Translations under genes and position numbers: made by a program | Part shown: piece by piece, positions 14,380 through 22,600 of the stretch | How positions within the stretch are numbered: the stretch's first letter is position 1 | How the letters are laid out: every line of letters starts with the position of its first letter | The notes under the pieces: model-generated | The model's input: the letters and a program-made list of their open reading frames with translations, nothing else | Told to the model about the DNA's origin: nothing | The model's database searches: none | IMG/VR virus record: IMGVR_UViG_3300025099_000121 | Span: 1-25,957 of that record | Direction: 5' to 3' (one strand) | DNA length: 25,957 nucleotides | Source: a virus

Positions 14380-15298
14380 GCAAGAGTTTACTGAATGGGT
14401 CAATGCCTTTAATGGTAAGATGAATTGCTATACAACAGTATATGATTTTGAAGAGTATGCTGAAACAGCAAAGGTAGATTCTACTTGTGTTAAGGACAGA
14501 ATGTTTTTAGATTTTGACGCACACGGAGAACCGTTAATTAATGCATGGAAGGACTTTAATCATATAGTAGTAAACATATTAATGACTAAAGACATAGTAT
14601 TCAAAATGTATTTTAGTGGTAAAGGATTTCATATAATAGTAATGGGGAATAGAACAGATGATATTAGAAGCATTCAAAGTAGTTTTTCCAGATTGGCTAT
14701 TGATAGCCCTACGTTGGATAGAACGGGCGTTCAAACTAATAGGCTTAGGCGTATTCCTAATACTGTCAATCTTAGTAGTGAAGGGCCATATTATTGTATT
14801 CCTTTAACTTATGACGATTTATTAGAAGGTTTAGACTATGTTCTAAATAAAGCAAAGACGGGTAATTATCCTACTATAACTTATGGAACTAAACCTATGT
14901 TATGGGACAGCGTTAAACCTATAGAAACTTCTGATGTAGAAGTTGTAGCACCTAAACCACCAGGAGAATTACCTATACTACCATGTTTGTATAATTCAAT
15001 CATGGTAGAAAATCCAGGCCATTATGCTAGAGTATATTTAGTCCAATGGTATAGAGATATATTAGCGATAGGTGAAAGAGAATTAACTCCTGATAAACAA
15101 GAGGTTATCATTCAGATTATAATGAATGAGATTAAATCTATTGTAGCACATGATGGTGTTTGGTTAGATTGGGATGAAAACGTAACCCTAAAAAATGTAA
15201 GGTGGATGGTATCAAAAGGTTATCATGCACCTAGTTGTGAAGCAATACTTGTGCCTCAAGGATATTGTATAGGTAAATGTTGGAGGTATCCAAAATGA
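14300..15298 (+). CDS. Archaeo-eukaryotic primase: PriS-like catalytic domain fused to PriL-like Fe-S domain
   Basis: The 332-residue protein carries the primase small-subunit motifs: FLDFDAHG (Asp71/Asp73, metal binding), YFSGKGFHIIV (104-114, the sGxxxH motif with His111), and DRTGVQTNRLRRIPNTVN (140-157, third catalytic Asp140 and basic template/NTP segment). After a linker (about 200-225) a C-terminal domain starts LPCLYN (Cys229) and ends CEAILVPQGYCIGKCWR (Cys313, 323, 327). Four widely spaced Cys match the 4Fe-4S cluster of the PriL C-terminal domain. A PriS-PriL fusion would let one chain start and extend primers. The start ATG 14300 has GAGGT nine bases upstream; ATG 14354 lacks a site. 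It overlaps the previous gene by 80 bases and the XPF-like gene by four. Confidence 0.85.
   Translation: MKFPREVWAGSHLKDAPQMKRVIVKSKQEFTEWVNAFNGKMNCYTTVYDFEEYAETAKVDSTCVKDRMFLDFDAHGEPLINAWKDFNHIVVNILMTKDIVFKMYFSGKGFHIIVMGNRTDDIRSIQSSFSRLAIDSPTLDRTGVQTNRLRRIPNTVNLSSEGPYYCIPLTYDDLLEGLDYVLNKAKTGNYPTITYGTKPMLWDSVKPIETSDVEVVAPKPPGELPILPCLYNSIMVENPGHYARVYLVQWYRDILAIGERELTPDKQEVIIQIIMNEIKSIVAHDGVWLDWDENVTLKNVRWMVSKGYHAPSCEAILVPQGYCIGKCWRYPK
15282..15287 (+). promoter_or_regulatory. Ribosome binding site deciding the XPF-like nuclease start
   Basis: GGAGGT lies seven bases before ATG 15295, which overlaps the primase stop as ATGA. It lies downstream of the alternative ATG 15277, so the longer start has no site of its own. 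Confidence 0.55.
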
Positions 15299-15975
15299 AT
15301 AAACTAATAATAGACAGTAGGGAAAACTCAGAGTTGTATAGTGCAGTTAGGGATGAAAGCATTAAACTTAATTTGATGACTGAAAAACAATGGCTAGAAA
15401 TAGGAGATTATGTTTTTCAAGATGTTTGTTTTGAGGCTAAGTCTACTATTGATTTCTTACAGTCTGTAATAAACAAAAGATTGTGGAATCAATTAGACAA
15501 TATGGATAGACATTACGAACATTGTTTTCTGATAATACATGGCTCATTACATGAGGCCATGAAATACCCTAAGTATGTAAACATCAATATGACAGAACAA
15601 CTAATAACAAACAAGTTTTATGGTGCTATTGGTAAGATTAGTTTAGATACAGATGTAAAAGTATTCTGGGTAGAAGGGCCGAGAAAAGCCGCTAAGATAA
15701 TGACTACCATATGTAAGATGAGACCAATCAATAGAACAGTAATTAAACCAAGTTTACTTAAAAGAATAACAACAGATGATTTAAGAATAAACCTACTAGC
15801 AAGTATTAAAGGAGTTAGTGAAATGAAGGCTCAACAATTAATTGATGAGTTTGGTTCACTAATGGAAGTAGGCGAAGCAAATATAGAAGAAATAACAAAG
15901 ATAGAAGGAATAGGAACAAAAACAGCAGAGCGCATCGTAGATGTAATGAATAGCGAAGATAGAGTGATAATATGA
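15295..15975 (+). CDS. XPF/Mus81-family structure-specific nuclease
   Basis: From ATG 15295 the product is 226 residues. It opens LIIDSREN (4-11), the start of the ERCC4 nuclease fold, followed by EIGDYVF (35-41), CFEAKSTIDF (45-54) and a helical remainder. The canonical ERKxxxD motif reads E47-A-K49-S-T-I-D53, so only the Arg is changed and the key Glu, Lys and Asp stay. Residues about 168-220 make two helix-hairpin-helix units (IKGVSEMKAQQL and IEGIGTKTAERI). Archaeal XPF proteins of this short type cut 3' flaps, forks and D-loops as dimers, often with PCNA. No clear PIP box ends this one. It likely resolves branched viral replication intermediates. Confidence 0.9.
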   Translation: MNKLIIDSRENSELYSAVRDESIKLNLMTEKQWLEIGDYVFQDVCFEAKSTIDFLQSVINKRLWNQLDNMDRHYEHCFLIIHGSLHEAMKYPKYVNINMTEQLITNKFYGAIGKISLDTDVKVFWVEGPRKAAKIMTTICKMRPINRTVIKPSLLKRITTDDLRINLLASIKGVSEMKAQQLIDEFGSLMEVGEANIEEITKIEGIGTKTAERIVDVMNSEDRVII

Positions 15976-17429
15976 TTAATAGAAGAATAATGGATGAAGA
16001 TGAACTATACTATAATTTTATAGATAATGGAATGCAAGAAGAAATTACGAAAGTAACCTTACCTGCTGTTGCGGTTAGTTATACCGCAGATGCTGTTAAA
16101 GCGTCAAACTATAACTATACACCTGCAACCTTGTCATTTTTTACAATGGTAGGACAGTTGGTTAAAGACATGATAGCAATACCTAGTGGTGCAAACATTG
16201 ATGATACTAGGTTGCAGTTTCTTTGGTTACAAACTTCTGGGACGGGTAAATCAACCTTAACTAATTGGTATCTGCCTATTGTTAAAGAAGCATTTAGACT
16301 AGTAAATGAAAAACATGGAACTGAGTTTGATTTGTTTGACATAACAGACTATACTGATGCCGCATTAATTGGTTCTTTTGAACAACAAAAGGAAGAAGTA
16401 GAAGATGAAGAAGGGCGAACCAGAACAGTTGATGTTGTAGTGCAAGTACCAGGCCAATTAGATGGTGAAGGTTTAGCGGTATGGGATGAGTTTGAGTATT
16501 CGGGTATATTCAAACAGTCGCAACACAAAGAGAATGCGATTGTATATTTGAATACATTTATGAATACCTTACATGGTGAGACTTGGATTATTTCTAAGAA
16601 GTTGAAACAAGGTGATGAGCCTATTGAATGTAAATGCAAGCGTTCAATTTATGCTACATCGTATATACCAAAAAGTCTTACTACTGTGATAACAGAAAAG
16701 GGTGTTCTTCAAAGGTTATTGACCTTTATTTGGGAAGTCCCTCAAGACATACAGAAGAAGATGAGAAGGCAACTGATAAGCGATTTTGGTGTAATTCGTG
16801 AGAACGAAGCACCTAAACTAAAATACGCTAGTGCATTAGCAAAAATATACGATGCTGTAAAAGAAAGATATGACGAAGTAGAACAAGACCCTTTGAAAGT
16901 TATTCGTATTGCACCAGATGCAAAGGATGCTTTGCTTAGAGAATGTATTCTTATGGAACAATATATTACGCATAGTAGGCCTGAAGTTTTCAGTGCAGTA
17001 GAGACTTTCATTAATAGGATATTGAAGCACATACAAAAACTAGCAGTATTATGTTGCGTGGCTGAAGCACCTAGTATAAGTGATAAGAGTAAAAGGTTTA
17101 TTGTTACTGCAAAAAACGTAGAACAAGCGGCTTATTTGGTTCGACAATGTTATAAGAGCCTCGTATCATGGCTTGATGAAGCACTTAGAGTCGAAAGACA
17201 GGCGGTAGCAGACCAAGCCAATTTAGGAGTATTTAAAGCAATATTCAATAAAATGGAGAAGAACAATGGTTGGGTGCATAAGGCTAGATTACTACAAGAG
17301 GTTAGAAAACACACAAAGAAAAGTCAAGCGACTATTTACAATTGGTGGAAGAAAGAAGTAGAAACATACTTTGAAGAGAATAGAATAGATAAAAGAGCAT
17401 ACGTTAAATTAAAGGAGGAAAGCAAATGA
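15972..17429 (+). CDS. Putative replicative helicase (AAA+/SF3-like) with C-terminal winged helix
   Basis: The 485-residue protein has a P-loop TSGTGKST (88-95; the first Gly of the usual GxxxxGK is Gln87), a Walker B VWDEFEY (170-176, Asp172/Glu173), a candidate sensor segment CKRSIYATSYIPKS (222-235) and a GVLQRLLTFIWEVP segment (244-257). That last segment has the arginine-finger-like pattern of D5/DUF3987-type helicases (G-x-L-x-R). A long acidic loop lies at 138-153. The C-terminal 70 residues look like a winged helix (GVFKAIFNKMEKNNGWVHKARLLQEV..., TIYNWWKKEVE). No other helicase is in the operon, so it is the candidate that unwinds viral DNA. The start overlaps the XPF-like stop (ATGA). 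Function is inferred. Confidence 0.65.
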   Translation: MINRRIMDEDELYYNFIDNGMQEEITKVTLPAVAVSYTADAVKASNYNYTPATLSFFTMVGQLVKDMIAIPSGANIDDTRLQFLWLQTSGTGKSTLTNWYLPIVKEAFRLVNEKHGTEFDLFDITDYTDAALIGSFEQQKEEVEDEEGRTRTVDVVVQVPGQLDGEGLAVWDEFEYSGIFKQSQHKENAIVYLNTFMNTLHGETWIISKKLKQGDEPIECKCKRSIYATSYIPKSLTTVITEKGVLQRLLTFIWEVPQDIQKKMRRQLISDFGVIRENEAPKLKYASALAKIYDAVKERYDEVEQDPLKVIRIAPDAKDALLRECILMEQYITHSRPEVFSAVETFINRILKHIQKLAVLCCVAEAPSISDKSKRFIVTAKNVEQAAYLVRQCYKSLVSWLDEALRVERQAVADQANLGVFKAIFNKMEKNNGWVHKARLLQEVRKHTKKSQATIYNWWKKEVETYFEENRIDKRAYVKLKEESK

Positions 17430-17668
17430 GTTATGAAGGAGATAAATACGAATATAAGTTTCTTGTATTCAGTATATTAAATGGGCCAAAAAATATGATA
17501 GATAATCTGAATGCAGAAGGTGATGAAGGTTGGACAGCATATGATAACCTTTCTATTAGTGATGATAGAATAGTTACATTCTTAATGAGAAAGAAGATTG
17601 TTAAGGTTATTGAACCTAAAGAAGAAAGAGAAAGAGCGTTAAGTTCATTATGGGGTGGAAGCGAATGA
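17426..17668 (+). CDS. DUF4177-like small protein
   Basis: An 80-residue protein reading KYEYKFLVFSILNG...MIDNLNAEGDEGWTAYDNL...VTFLMRKK. This matches the DUF4177 pattern: YEYK start strand, a helix, N-x-x-G-x-x-GW-x-x-x, and a closing strand with FLxRKK. Function of the family is unknown; it is a small soluble alpha/beta fold. A strong AGGAGG (17413-17418) precedes ATG 17426, and its gene overlaps the helicase stop. A charged C-terminal extension (EPKEERERALSSLWGGSE) is added. Confidence 0.65.
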   Translation: MSYEGDKYEYKFLVFSILNGPKNMIDNLNAEGDEGWTAYDNLSISDDRIVTFLMRKKIVKVIEPKEERERALSSLWGGSE

Positions 17669-17733
17669 TTGGTGATTTAATTAAAGGTAGTTGTGCTGTG
17701 ATAATTGGTATTTTAGGGGCGTTAATAGGATGA
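17665..17733 (+). CDS. 22-residue hydrophobic microprotein
   Basis: ATG 17665 overlaps the previous stop (ATGA), and its TGA at 17731-17733 overlaps the next start (ATGA). The peptide is nearly all hydrophobic and glycine (MIGDLIKGSCAVIIGILGALIG), giving one short membrane helix. ATGA junctions on both sides are the only support. A membrane microprotein or a translational bridge is possible. Confidence 0.4.
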   Translation: MIGDLIKGSCAVIIGILGALIG

Positions 17734-17840
17734 GTAAATGTAAATGTTGGACTGATATGGGTGTTGAGCCTATCACATGGATTTGTTCATATTGTGATGA
17801 GTTAGAACAAACATACAATAAGGGTGATTTAAATGAGTAA
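17730..17840 (+). CDS. 36-residue mini zinc-finger protein
   Basis: From ATG 17730 the peptide has CKCW (Cys4/Cys6) and ICSYC (Cys19/Cys22), a four-Cys set able to hold one zinc ion in a tiny knuckle fold. Junctions: ATGA with the previous ORF, and an eight-base overlap with the exonuclease gene. The first pair is spaced CxC rather than CxxC. The compact Cys set and good junctions make it credible despite its size. Function unknown; nucleic-acid or protein binding is likely for such knuckles. Confidence 0.5.
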   Translation: MSKCKCWTDMGVEPITWICSYCDELEQTYNKGDLNE

Positions 17841-18441
17841 AGTAGTAGCGATTGATATTGAAACAAAAAACTTCGCCAATGATATAGGCGGTTGGGCTAA
17901 TACACATATGTTTCAGCCATCTGTTGTTTGCACTTGGGATGGTAGCGTAGGGACTGTGTATGTAGAACAGGACTTAATGAAATCATTAGATGGTTTACAA
18001 AAGAGTGGTACTGTCATTAAGACATTAAGACAACTTAAGTTTGATTTAGATGACTTACATAAAGAAGGTGGTATATTGTTAGGACATAACATAGCCGCAT
18101 TTGACTTACCTGTATTACGAGATTCAATGGATATATATTGTATCAACAAGTATTTCAATACTAAACAGTATTTTGATACAAGTAGGATGATAAGTTCTAT
18201 AACGAAACAAAGGTATAGTCTAAATAATTTAGTGCAACATACTTTAGGTTCTGAAAAGATTATGGATAGTGCAGACGCACCTGTTGTATGGAAAGCAGGT
18301 GGCTATGAAGAAGTAGCAAAGTATTGTATAAAAGATTGTCAATTAGTCTATGATTTATGGAAACATGGTAAAGATAATGGTTTCATTAAAGGATATTCTA
18401 TTGATGAAGTAGAAGAAAAAACAATGGAGGTGGAGTGGTAA
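17833..18441 (+). CDS. DEDDy-type 3'-5' exonuclease
   Basis: The 202-residue protein has the three exonuclease motifs of the RNase H-like DEDD family: Exo I VVAIDIETK (Asp8/Glu10), Exo II LLGHNIAAFDLPVL (Asp91) and Exo III YCIKDC (Tyr164/Asp168), which makes it the DEDDy subtype. It resembles a free-standing PolB-type proofreading domain. PolB in this window also keeps its own exonuclease, so this enzyme may act in primer removal, end trimming or host DNA breakdown. ATG 17833 overlaps the upstream ORF; a downstream TAATG junction links it to a membrane microprotein. Confidence 0.85.
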   Translation: MSKVVAIDIETKNFANDIGGWANTHMFQPSVVCTWDGSVGTVYVEQDLMKSLDGLQKSGTVIKTLRQLKFDLDDLHKEGGILLGHNIAAFDLPVLRDSMDIYCINKYFNTKQYFDTSRMISSITKQRYSLNNLVQHTLGSEKIMDSADAPVVWKAGGYEEVAKYCIKDCQLVYDLWKHGKDNGFIKGYSIDEVEEKTMEVEW

Positions 18442-18596
18442 TGGTAAGCACTATAGAAATAATATTGTGGTTCGTTTTTATCCTTGTGATAAGTTTACTA
18501 TTCTTTGCGGCTTTTGGTTCAGATAAAGTATCTAACCAAACCATAGAAGAATATATGGATAATCTAATCAATGAGGAACAACAACGTGGCACTTAA
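18441..18596 (+). CDS. 51-residue single-span membrane protein
   Basis: ATG 18441 uses the last base of the exonuclease stop (TAATG) and follows GGAGTGG. Residues about 5-25 form one membrane helix (IEIILWFVFILVISLLFFAAF), followed by an acidic cytoplasmic or external tail of about 25 residues. No family recognised. The tail contains a GAGG (18573-18576) that serves the next, GTG-started gene. Confidence 0.55.
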   Translation: MVSTIEIILWFVFILVISLLFFAAFGSDKVSNQTIEEYMDNLINEEQQRGT

Positions 18597-18738
18597 AGAA
18601 CAGTGTAGCAATTGTGGTGAAGAAACAATCCCTAGAAGAATACAAGGGTTTTATGTAGGTTCTACACAGAGAATTAAGATTTGGGAATGCCGAGAGTGTA
18701 ATGCTCTATGGTCTGAAAAAGTCTTAGACTCTGTGTAG
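18586..18738 (+). CDS. 50-residue zinc-ribbon protein, GTG start
   Basis: From GTG 18586 (GAGG nine bases upstream) the product has CSNC (Cys7/Cys10) and CREC (Cys35/Cys38), a clean zinc ribbon with a beta-hairpin spacer (GFYVGSTQRIKIWE) and a short tail. It is the last plus-strand gene; its stop codon TAG sits inside the terminator hairpin. There is no ATG in the frame, so the GTG start is required. The CxxC...CxxC layout strongly supports a real gene. Role: nucleic-acid or transcription-related adaptor (inferred). Confidence 0.6.
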   Translation: MALKEQCSNCGEETIPRRIQGFYVGSTQRIKIWECRECNALWSEKVLDSV

Positions 18739-18753
18739 GCCTACGCTTTTTTT
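18733..18753 (+). terminator. Terminator of the plus-strand gene block
   Basis: GTGTA-GGCC-TACGC (18733-18746; one T-G wobble) is a short near-palindromic hairpin, followed at once by seven T (18747-18753). It ends the last plus gene and lies at the convergence of the two strands. Oligo-T is the key archaeal termination signal, so it would work with or without the stem. Confidence 0.65.
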
Positions 18754-18757
18754 ATGC

Positions 18758-18770
18758 AAAAATTAAAAAA
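18758..18770 (-). terminator. Oligo-T terminator of the minus-strand module
   Basis: Read on the minus strand this is TTTTTTAATTTTT, about 30 bases after the stop of the last minus-strand gene (18802). Flanking TATGC (18753-18757) and GCATA (18772-18776) can pair across it. The plus and minus terminators thus share the 63-base convergent gap. Confidence 0.55.
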
Positions 18771-18801
18771 CGCATATTTCAGTGGGAACTATCGGCTATT
18801 C

Positions 18802-19131
18802 TCAATGCCACGGCCCATAATGTCCAGAACTTAATGATGCACGTAACATTTCATCTAAAGTATATAGTTTAACATCCTTTACTTTTCCTACTCTATAATA
18901 CTCGTCTTTAGGAAAGCCTGTTCCTGTTGTTACGTCTATAACAAAACTATTGTTAATTAAAATAAAGGCATGTCCATATTCAACTCCTTCTACACCGCCA
19001 CCTGTGCCTGTAACTGTTGCGTGTGCTAACATAGCACCACTATCACCATGATTGTATTCGTTCTCTATCATCCAATTATAAGCATCAGGATAACAAGTGC
19101 CGTCATTCTTTAGAAGGTTATACCAAGACAT
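18802..19131 (-). CDS. Cysteine-peptidase-like protein of the tail-fibre module
   Basis: Start ATG 19131 lies right after the stop of the upstream gene; an upstream ATG at 19161 is possible but overlaps it. The 109-residue product has GTCYPDAYNWM (Cys13), a LAHATVTG strand, EYGHAFILINN (His54) and FVIDVTTG (Asp66). An ordered Cys-His-Asp triad with these flanks recalls NlpC/P60 or papain-fold peptidases and a small phage family with LVHG...GHAW...VxD motifs. It may process or trim a virion protein or cleave a host surface bond, but an inactive fold is also possible. It is last in the module, ahead of the shared terminator. Confidence 0.55.
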   Translation of the reverse strand: MSWYNLLKNDGTCYPDAYNWMIENEYNHGDSGAMLAHATVTGTGGGVEGVEYGHAFILINNSFVIDVTTGTGFPKDEYYRVGKVKDVKLYTLDEMLRASLSSGHYGPWH

Positions 19132-19132
19132 A

Positions 19133-19432
19133 TTAACTATCAATTGCCCCAGTAAACCCATCTTGTTCTTTCAAATGAAGATAACATTGTTTGAGTAAAT
19201 TATGCTGTGTTTTAGAATTACCAATATTTAATGTGGTTGTAAAATGCTCACCACCAAATGGTAGTTCTTCATTTTCTTTTGCTTCTTCATTCTTATAAAA
19301 TCTAACTGTGTATTGCACAAGAATCCCTTCATCATTATCCATATTTTCAAAAGATACTCTAGCAATTTTTGCATACATACTAGGTATTGTTACCCCTATT
19401 CTATTATCTTCGTAATCTAATTCTAAAGCCAT
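19133..19432 (-). CDS. Hypothetical protein of the tail-fibre module
   Basis: A 99-residue beta-rich protein with an acidic central loop (NEEAKENEELPFGGEH). It begins MALELDYEDNRIGVTIPSMY and contains repeated strand-like stretches (AKIARVSFENMD, ILVQYTVRFYKN, FTTTLNIG). Small beta-sheet proteins of this kind are common next to fibre genes in marine phages, where they may be minor tail or baseplate parts. There is no recognised family. It starts two bases after the chaperone gene's stop and ends one base before the next start. Confidence 0.55.
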   Translation of the reverse strand: MALELDYEDNRIGVTIPSMYAKIARVSFENMDNDEGILVQYTVRFYKNEEAKENEELPFGGEHFTTTLNIGNSKTQHNLLKQCYLHLKEQDGFTGAIDS

Positions 19433-19433
19433 C

Positions 19434-19643
19434 TTAATTCATCCATGTTGGTTTTGTCGGTATGTTAGCATATGCTAATTCCGGTGTTGTGTAGTCCTGT
19501 GGTAGTGTTAATAAATCTTGCCTATACTGTTCTAGTTCAGTTTTTTGTGTTTCTGTTAGATTACTATATGGAATCGCCAATTGGTAAATATCCATTTCCT
19601 TTAGTAGCCCTTGTCTTATTCCTCTTAATTCATCCCATTCCAT
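19434..19643 (-). CDS. Tail-fibre assembly chaperone (Phage_tail_APC-like)
   Basis: The 69-residue protein reads W-x-x-LR-x-x-R-x-x-LL-x-x-x-D near the N-terminus, LTETQKTELEQYRQDLLTLP in the middle and IPTKPTW at the C-terminus. This is the pattern of the phage tail assembly chaperone family (WxxLRxxRNxLLxxtD...YRQxLRdLP...WPxxP). These short helical proteins help trimerise or attach tail fibres and are typically encoded just downstream of a fibre gene, as here. Its ribosome site GAGGTGAT (plus coordinates 19647-19654) overlaps the fibre stop codon, implying coupled expression. It argues strongly that the large protein upstream is a tail fibre. Confidence 0.8.
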   Translation of the reverse strand: MEWDELRGIRQGLLKEMDIYQLAIPYSNLTETQKTELEQYRQDLLTLPQDYTTPELAYANIPTKPTWMN

Positions 19644-19652
19644 TTAATCACC

Positions 19653-22600
19653 TCAGAAGTTATATCTCACCCATAACATAGCCTGTGAATTATTAAGGTC
19701 AGTTGAACCACTTTGTCTCTTTACTTGTAAAACATCACCTGCTGCAAATGTAAACAATACATCACTACCCGATTTAACAAGAGAATATTGATTTCCATTA
19801 GTATTATTCAAATCGCTTTCTGTAAAAGTAAAGTCTTTAATATCGCTACCACTAGTGCCACCATTCTTTCTTATTCGTAATGTATTAGTATTTCCACTAG
19901 TGCTTATAGCCGAACCCGCAAAGAGGAAAGATGCTGCCATTACTTTACCTGCAAATGGCATTGGATAACCGTTAGGATTAGCAGTAGAACTTTGAACTGT
20001 TGGAACTCTAAAATCAACAGCATTTGTATCTAATCCTGCCCTTTCATAGAATAGTGGTGTTAATGCACCTAATACAATTCCATCTTCATTACCTTGAATC
20101 CATGTAGTTCCGCCATCACCATCTGATATTGATAATTGACTATCTGCGGTTGCACTTGGAACATCAGCCCCACCAATTACTACGTTAAAATCTCCTGAAG
20201 AAATACTATCACCGGCTTGATAACCAATTCCAATATTTTTAGTACCTTCTCTAACATTATCTAATGCCTCATAACCAAATCCAGTATTACCTGTTCCTGA
20301 ACTTACTAAATATCCTGCTTTATAACCTGTAAAAGTATTGTTAGCACCAGTGATAGCACCAACACCACCATACATTGATTGTGTTCCTATTGCTGTATTA
20401 CCTGAACCACTACCTGCACCCATAGTTGAGCGTAATGCTTGATAACCTACTGCAACAGAATAAGCACCTGTTTGATTATAAGCAGTTACAGAACCAACAT
20501 AAGTTGAATAACTTCCACCTTTGTAACCTGCTTGATAACCAACTGCTGTTGTGTAATCATGAACAGTAGGAGTATGACCCCACCAAAACCCTGCTTCAGC
20601 ACCTACTGCGGTTGTAAAATCCATATCACCACCAAACCATGCAGTATTTCTTCCAACTCCTACATTGTAATTACCAGTAATACTCTTACCTGCTTGCATA
20701 CCTACACCTGTATTATGTGTGCCTGTTGCACCATTACCAGATTGATAACCAACATAAGTGCATTCTATTTGAGTCGTTATAGCATTGGCTGATTGATAAC
20801 CTATTGCAGTTAAGTTACTAGCACTTGTTACTGCTGTTCCCGCTTGATGTCCTACTGCGACTATATTGCTTAATGTTGTTATAGCATCTAAAGTCTGTGT
20901 TCCAATTGCTACGTTTCTGCTACCTGTTGTAATTTGACTTAGTGAGTTATACCCTACTGTTGTGTTGTGAGTCCCTGTTGTAATAGTTTGACTGCTTCCT
21001 GAACCTACTGCTGTATTATAAGAAGCACCAGTAGTATTCTGCCAATGACCCGATAACGCATTATTTCCAATCCCAACATTGTCTTGTGAACTTTTAGCAC
21101 CTCTCATCCCTGCGTTACTACCAATCATGGTATTATTACTTGAAGCGGTTGCGTATCTCCCTGCGTGATTACCGACCATAGTGTTATTGCTAGTATCGGT
21201 TGCCGCTTCACCTGCGGCATACCCTATCATAGTATTATAATCACCTGTATTTATTGCTGTTCCAGAATCTATTCCAAGCGCAGTATTATAATTACCACCT
21301 GATGCTAAAGAATCTAAAGCACCACTACCTAATCCTATGTTGTCAGTAGCAGTTGTAATTGCATCTGATAATTCACCAATAGCAGAAGCACCGCCACCCC
21401 CTGCTTCTTCTAAACTAATTTGAGTATTAGCATGGTCGTAAGTTAATACATAATTATCTTGACCTGAACCTACTGTTTGGTCAACATCAAATTGGAAGTT
21501 ACCTAAGTTTACTTGACCTGTTCCATTTGGTGTAATACTAATATCACTATTAGCACCATCAGTAATAGTAATCGAACCTGAATTAGTTCCATCATTTGTT
21601 CTGAGAATTAAATCTTGAGTTCCCTTAGCATTGACATAACCTGCTGAGTTTCCATCTCCAACAGTTATTCCGTATGGGTCAACTGTTAATTTTAATTGAC
21701 CCGATGAAGTAAATCCTGTTGAGCCATTTGATATTCTATACATTCCTTGATTTGTTTGTGTGCTAAAACTTAGTGCTGGTGCAGAAAGACTACCGTTTGA
21801 TATTTTAGCAACTGCACTAAATGTCTTAGCACCACTAAACGTTTGAGTACCTGCTAAAGTAGCATCACCCGCAGTACCCCAACTAAAAGAACCATCACCA
21901 TCTGATAATAATACGTTACCACTACTACCATTACCACTAACATTTAATTGGTCTGCACCTACACCATCATCAGCAATTTTGAAAGTTAAATCAAACTCAT
22001 CTCCATCAGCACCACTATCTGTATCTGTAAAGTTAATATCTAAACCATTACCTTCAACAAATCTTAATTGTCTACCATGTGCAATAAGCACTTCTGTATC
22101 GTCACTATCTTGAACCGTAAATACTGTTTGCGCCCCATTGTAATTAGTAGAATGAATTAAGCCTGTATTTGCAGAAGTAAAATCAATATTAGGAACATTA
22201 CCTAAACCAACATCAGACTTTGTAACGTTTGAATTAAGTAAAGTTGTTATTGCAGTTAATCCTGTTCCACCTCTAGCGGCTGATAATGTTCCGCTAGTTA
22301 TTTTAGTTGCGGCTAAATTGGGTATGTCTGATGCAACTATTTCTCCTATTATTGTTGAAGCAGATTTATTCTCTACATTACCCAATCCTACATCACTAGC
22401 AGTAGCCGCAGTTAAGGTTGCCGCTTGAATAGTTGCTTGACTAGCATTAGTAACATTACCTATTCCTAAAGAAGATAAAGTGATGTTTGAGTTTAATAAC
22501 GAAGAAAGAGAAGTTAATCCTGTTCCACCTTCTGAAACACCTAATGGGTCTGATAGTCCTAAAGAGGGTAAACGATAATAGGTAGAACCATCAATAGTCC

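Noticed and set aside
1-18801. tRNA or other structured RNA genes
   Set aside because: No cloverleaf-like segment with GTTCRA-type T-loop was found by eye, and almost all sequence is covered by genes. A covariance search would be decisive.
20532-20792. Plus-strand ORFs opposite the fibre gene (also 22732-23091 and 25042-25353)
   Set aside because: They are low-complexity antisense readings of the Thr/Ser/Ala-rich fibre repeats, with no ribosome sites or recognisable domains.
20165-21297. CRISPR-like or tandem DNA repeat array
   Set aside because: Repeats are coding, diverged at DNA level, irregularly spaced and explained by the YadA-like protein motif.
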